Source: Chrysochromulina parva (taxonomy: Eukaryota > Haptophyta > Prymnesiales > Chrysochromulinaceae). From it: a stretch of DNA of 18,086 bases. Where the stretch lies: positions 1 to 18,086 of the forward strand of contig PJAB01001023.1 of the NCBI GenBank assembly GCA_002887195.1, read 5' to 3'. The first letter of the stretch is position 1. Each line of letters opens with the position of its first letter. Both the position numbers and the translations under genes were made by a program. The notes under the pieces are model-generated. The model saw nothing but the letters and a program-made list of their open reading frames with translations, was not told the origin of the DNA and ran no database searches. Shown piece after piece: positions 16,078 to 18,086 of the stretch.

Positions 16078-17841
16078 ATGCAACTTGTATTCGCGGCGCT
16101 GCTTTCGACGACGACGACGCGGCGGCTCGCGATCGGCATCGATGTGGGTACTGGAAGCGCACGAGCAGGCGTAGTTGACGTCACCTCGGGCGCGCTCTTA
16201 GCCACACATAAGCGCGACATCAAGACTTGGAGCCCAAAGCCTGATTATTTCGAGCAGTCGTCGGAAGACGTGTGGGCGGCATGCGCTGAGTGCGTGCGCA
16301 CATCGTTAGCGATGGCTGGCGCCTCTGCGTCCGATGTTATTGGAATCGGCTTCGATGCCACGTGCTCGCTTGTGTGCGTAGATAGCGAGAATAAGCCGGT
16401 TGGTGTTGATCCGGACTTGCGCCGGGCTGATGAGCGGAACATTATCCTTTGGGCGGACCACCGCGCGAATGACATAGCTGCCGCGATCAACGCGAAGGGC
16501 CACGCACGCCTCGCAACCGTTGGCGGCGCCATCTCTCCGGAAATGGAAGTGCCCAAGATGCTGTGGCTCAAGCAGCACCTGCCCGACGCCTTCGCGCGGG
16601 TCATCAGTGGTGGCAAGTTTCTGGACCTACCTGACTACCTCACGTACCGCGCGACCGATTGCACCGATGATGTCAGATCACTGTGCACCGTCGTGTGCAA
16701 ATGGAACTACGACGCCAACGGAGAGGGCACCGGCGTGGGCTTTGATCGCAATTTCCTTGGATCGGTCGGCTTTGCGGACAATGAGCTCTCCGACTACACA
16801 ATCGGAGCTCGCGTGGCTGCACCGGGAGAGCCAGTCGCAGGGGGCCTTGGTCCAAAGGCGGCGGCGGACTTTGGCCTGTTGGCAGGCACTGCGTTGGCCG
16901 TCGGCATGATTGACGCGCACGCCGGCGGCATCGGCTGCTTAGGTGCGAAACTGAACGGTGCGGGCAGCCCATCTCCCAGCTCGCCACTTGCAGAGGCCTC
17001 GCCTCTCTCCTCGCGGCTCGCCCTGATCGCCGGCACTAGCACGTGCCACATGGCGTCGTCGTCCGCGCCGTGCTTTGTGCCGGGGGTCTGGGGTCCTTAC
17101 TGGAGCGCGATGGTGCCTGGGCTGTACCTGAACGAGGGTGGCCAGTCGGCGGCTGGCTCCCTCCTCGACCACTTCGTGCACACGCACGCAGCCTACAGCG
17201 AGCTCGAGGAGCTCGCACGCGCGCGTGGTGTGCCGCCGACGATTGCACTCAACGAGCGTCTCAAGGAGATGGCCAGCGCGGCGGGCACAAGCGTCGCGGC
17301 GCTCGCGAGAGACGTTCACGTGACTCCGGATGCGCTCGGCAACCGCTCGCCGCTCGCCGACCCGCTCATGCGCGCCGCCGTGGTGGGGCTGGGTCTCTCA
17401 GCCACGCTCGACGACCTGGCGTTCCTCTACTTGGCGGCAGTGCAGGCGCTCGCGTACCAGACGCGTCACATCATCGAGGCGATGGAAGAGGCGGGCCACC
17501 CACCCATCACCTCCGTCATCGCGTGCGGTGGCCTCTCCAAAAACGTCCTTTACGTCAGCACGCACGCCGACGTTCTCGGGCGCACCATATACTTACCTGT
17601 CCAGGACGAGGCCGTGCTTCTCGGAGCAGCCATCCTCGGTACCGTCGCGGCCGGGGCCCACCCGTCCATCGCGGTCGCGATGGAGCGCATGAGTGCCGTC
17701 GGCACGACAGTCCGGCCGGACGGCGGCGAGGGCGGCGGCGACGTCGAGCTGCACGAGCGCAAGTACCGCGTCTTTAGGAAGATGACCGAGGACCAGCGCG
17801 CATACAGAAACATCATGGCGGGCGGGTTCGAGGGCGGGTAA
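16078..17841 (+). CDS. FGGY: FGGY-family D-ribulokinase
   Basis: Encodes 587 aa from an ATG preceded by an A-rich run. It closely follows the eukaryotic FGGY / yeast Ydr109c subgroup along its whole length; these phosphorylate D-ribulose to ribulose 5-phosphate with ATP. Landmarks are IGIDVGTGSARAG (D22 in the phosphate-1 loop), EQSSEDVWAA, GIGFDATCSLV, WADHRA, ISPEMEVPKMLWLK, FLDLPDYLTYRAT, LCTVVCKWNYD, MIDAHAGGIG (catalytic base D279), GTSTCHM (phosphate-2, from G319), FVPGVWGPYWSAMVPG, NEGGQSAAGSLLDH, GNRSPLADP and CGGLSKN (from about G484). Only two small additions stand out: a Ser/Pro insert near 300 and a Gly-rich acidic stretch near the C-terminus. The hydrophobic first 12 residues might be a targeting signal. 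No intron is needed. The HAD phosphatase is divergently placed 348 nt away. Confidence 0.93.
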   Translation: MQLVFAALLSTTTTRRLAIGIDVGTGSARAGVVDVTSGALLATHKRDIKTWSPKPDYFEQSSEDVWAACAECVRTSLAMAGASASDVIGIGFDATCSLVCVDSENKPVGVDPDLRRADERNIILWADHRANDIAAAINAKGHARLATVGGAISPEMEVPKMLWLKQHLPDAFARVISGGKFLDLPDYLTYRATDCTDDVRSLCTVVCKWNYDANGEGTGVGFDRNFLGSVGFADNELSDYTIGARVAAPGEPVAGGLGPKAAADFGLLAGTALAVGMIDAHAGGIGCLGAKLNGAGSPSPSSPLAEASPLSSRLALIAGTSTCHMASSSAPCFVPGVWGPYWSAMVPGLYLNEGGQSAAGSLLDHFVHTHAAYSELEELARARGVPPTIALNERLKEMASAAGTSVAALARDVHVTPDALGNRSPLADPLMRAAVVGLGLSATLDDLAFLYLAAVQALAYQTRHIIEAMEEAGHPPITSVIACGGLSKNVLYVSTHADVLGRTIYLPVQDEAVLLGAAILGTVAAGAHPSIAVAMERMSAVGTTVRPDGGEGGGDVELHERKYRVFRKMTEDQRAYRNIMAGGFEGG

Positions 17842-17860
17842 TAACTTTTGTGATGGAAGG

Positions 17861-17879
17861 GTGTGCTATAGCAGCACAC
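17861..17879 (+). other. Perfect hairpin in the FGGY 3' flank
   Basis: GTGTGCT-ATAGC-AGCACAC forms a 7-bp perfect stem with a 5-nt loop, starting 19 nt after the TAA (which is followed by a second, overlapping-phase TAA). No T-run follows, so it is not a bacterial-type terminator. It may be a 3' UTR structure. Confidence 0.55.
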
Positions 17880-17944
17880 TTCTCCGTCGAACTCCGGTCT
17901 CCGCCGTCCGCCCCCCGCACCCCTCGACAAGGCTGGCTACCGTC

Positions 17945-18086
17945 TTGACCCAAGGGGGAGTGGTCAACTATTTTTCATGTTTATAAGGCCCTAACCCCAC
18001 ACCTGTTTGGGAACTGAATGGTTGACCCAAGGGGGAGTGGTCTACTATTTTTCATGTTTATAAGGCCCTAACCCCACACCTGTTTG
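17945..18086. repeat. 77-bp tandem repeat, open at the right edge
   Basis: Copy 1 is 17945-18021. Copy 2 starts at 18022 and is cut by the window end after 65 nt. The 65 overlapping positions differ at one base (A/T in GTGGTCWACTATTT). The unit contains TTGACCCAAGGGGGAGTGG, an AT-rich core (TATTTTTCATGTTTATAAGG) and CCCTAACCCCACACC. It looks like the start of a recently homogenised minisatellite or satellite beginning about 100 nt after the FGGY stop. Confidence 0.9.

Noticed and set aside
16078..17841. Xylulokinase or glycerol kinase
   Set aside because: Full-length agreement is with the FGGY/Ydr109c ribulokinase subgroup (FDATCSLV, WADHRA, SPEM, GVWGPYWSAMVPG).
17945..18086. True telomere repeat
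   Set aside because: CCCTAAC occurs once per 77-bp unit, not as a continuous hexamer array.
1..18086. tRNA, rRNA, CRISPR, transposon or viral genes
   Set aside because: Reading both strands by eye, I found no cloverleaf, rRNA-like segment, spaced repeat array, transposase or terminal inverted repeat. A tRNAscan or Rfam run was not possible here.

Overview
This window looks like nuclear DNA from a GC-rich, gene-dense, intron-poor unicellular eukaryote. A haptophyte-type or related microalga is my best guess, with a dinoflagellate or pelagophyte less likely. The support is a GT-AG intron of 108 nt with a CTAAC-type branch site, an N-terminal secretion signal, eukaryotic modules (a PAN/Apple-like insert, an EGF-like repeat before an exostosin domain, degenerate EF-hands, LRRs), A/G at -3 of most ATGs, and seven long, mostly single-exon genes on both strands. 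I see no operons, Shine-Dalgarno-led genes, rRNA, tRNA, CRISPR or transposon genes. The taxon is an inference.

Layout. 1-204 is a 5' region with three phased GTCCCG boxes and a 31-nt element. 205-2976 (+) is a secreted GH31 glycosidase with a PAN-like insert. 2977-3713 is a convergent spacer with a split direct repeat. 3714-4601 (-) is an FkbM-type methyltransferase. 4715-7267 (-) is a long coiled-coil/poly-Ala/poly-Pro protein of unknown role, only 113 nt from FkbM. 7268-7743 is a divergent spacer holding a coding-like orphan fragment and GTCAAGT repeats. 7744-9597 (+) is an EGF-exostosin (GT47-like) protein. 9598-9906 is a convergent spacer. 9907-13407 (-) is a two-exon gene for an EF-hand-like / TIR-like / LRR protein. 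13408-14052 is a spacer. 14053-15729 (-) is a HAD sugar-phosphate phosphatase flanked on both sides by hydrophobic segments. 15730-16077 is a shared divergent promoter region. 16078-17841 (+) is an FGGY-type D-ribulokinase. The right edge enters a 77-bp tandem repeat.

Five of the seven genes act on sugars or glycans or belong to families that often do: GH31, FkbM, exostosin, HAD phosphatase and FGGY kinase. The kinase and phosphatase are head to head. The phosphatase and the GH31 gene carry the same two-block element (GTCTTTTTAC-N13-GTTACCGG) just upstream of their ATGs, which suggests common control. Two observations are strongest. One is that shared promoter element. The other is the two-exon protein, which combines degenerate EF-hands, a TIR-like fold with a W-x-x-x-E signature, and LRRs, an arrangement reminiscent of immune or signalling receptors.
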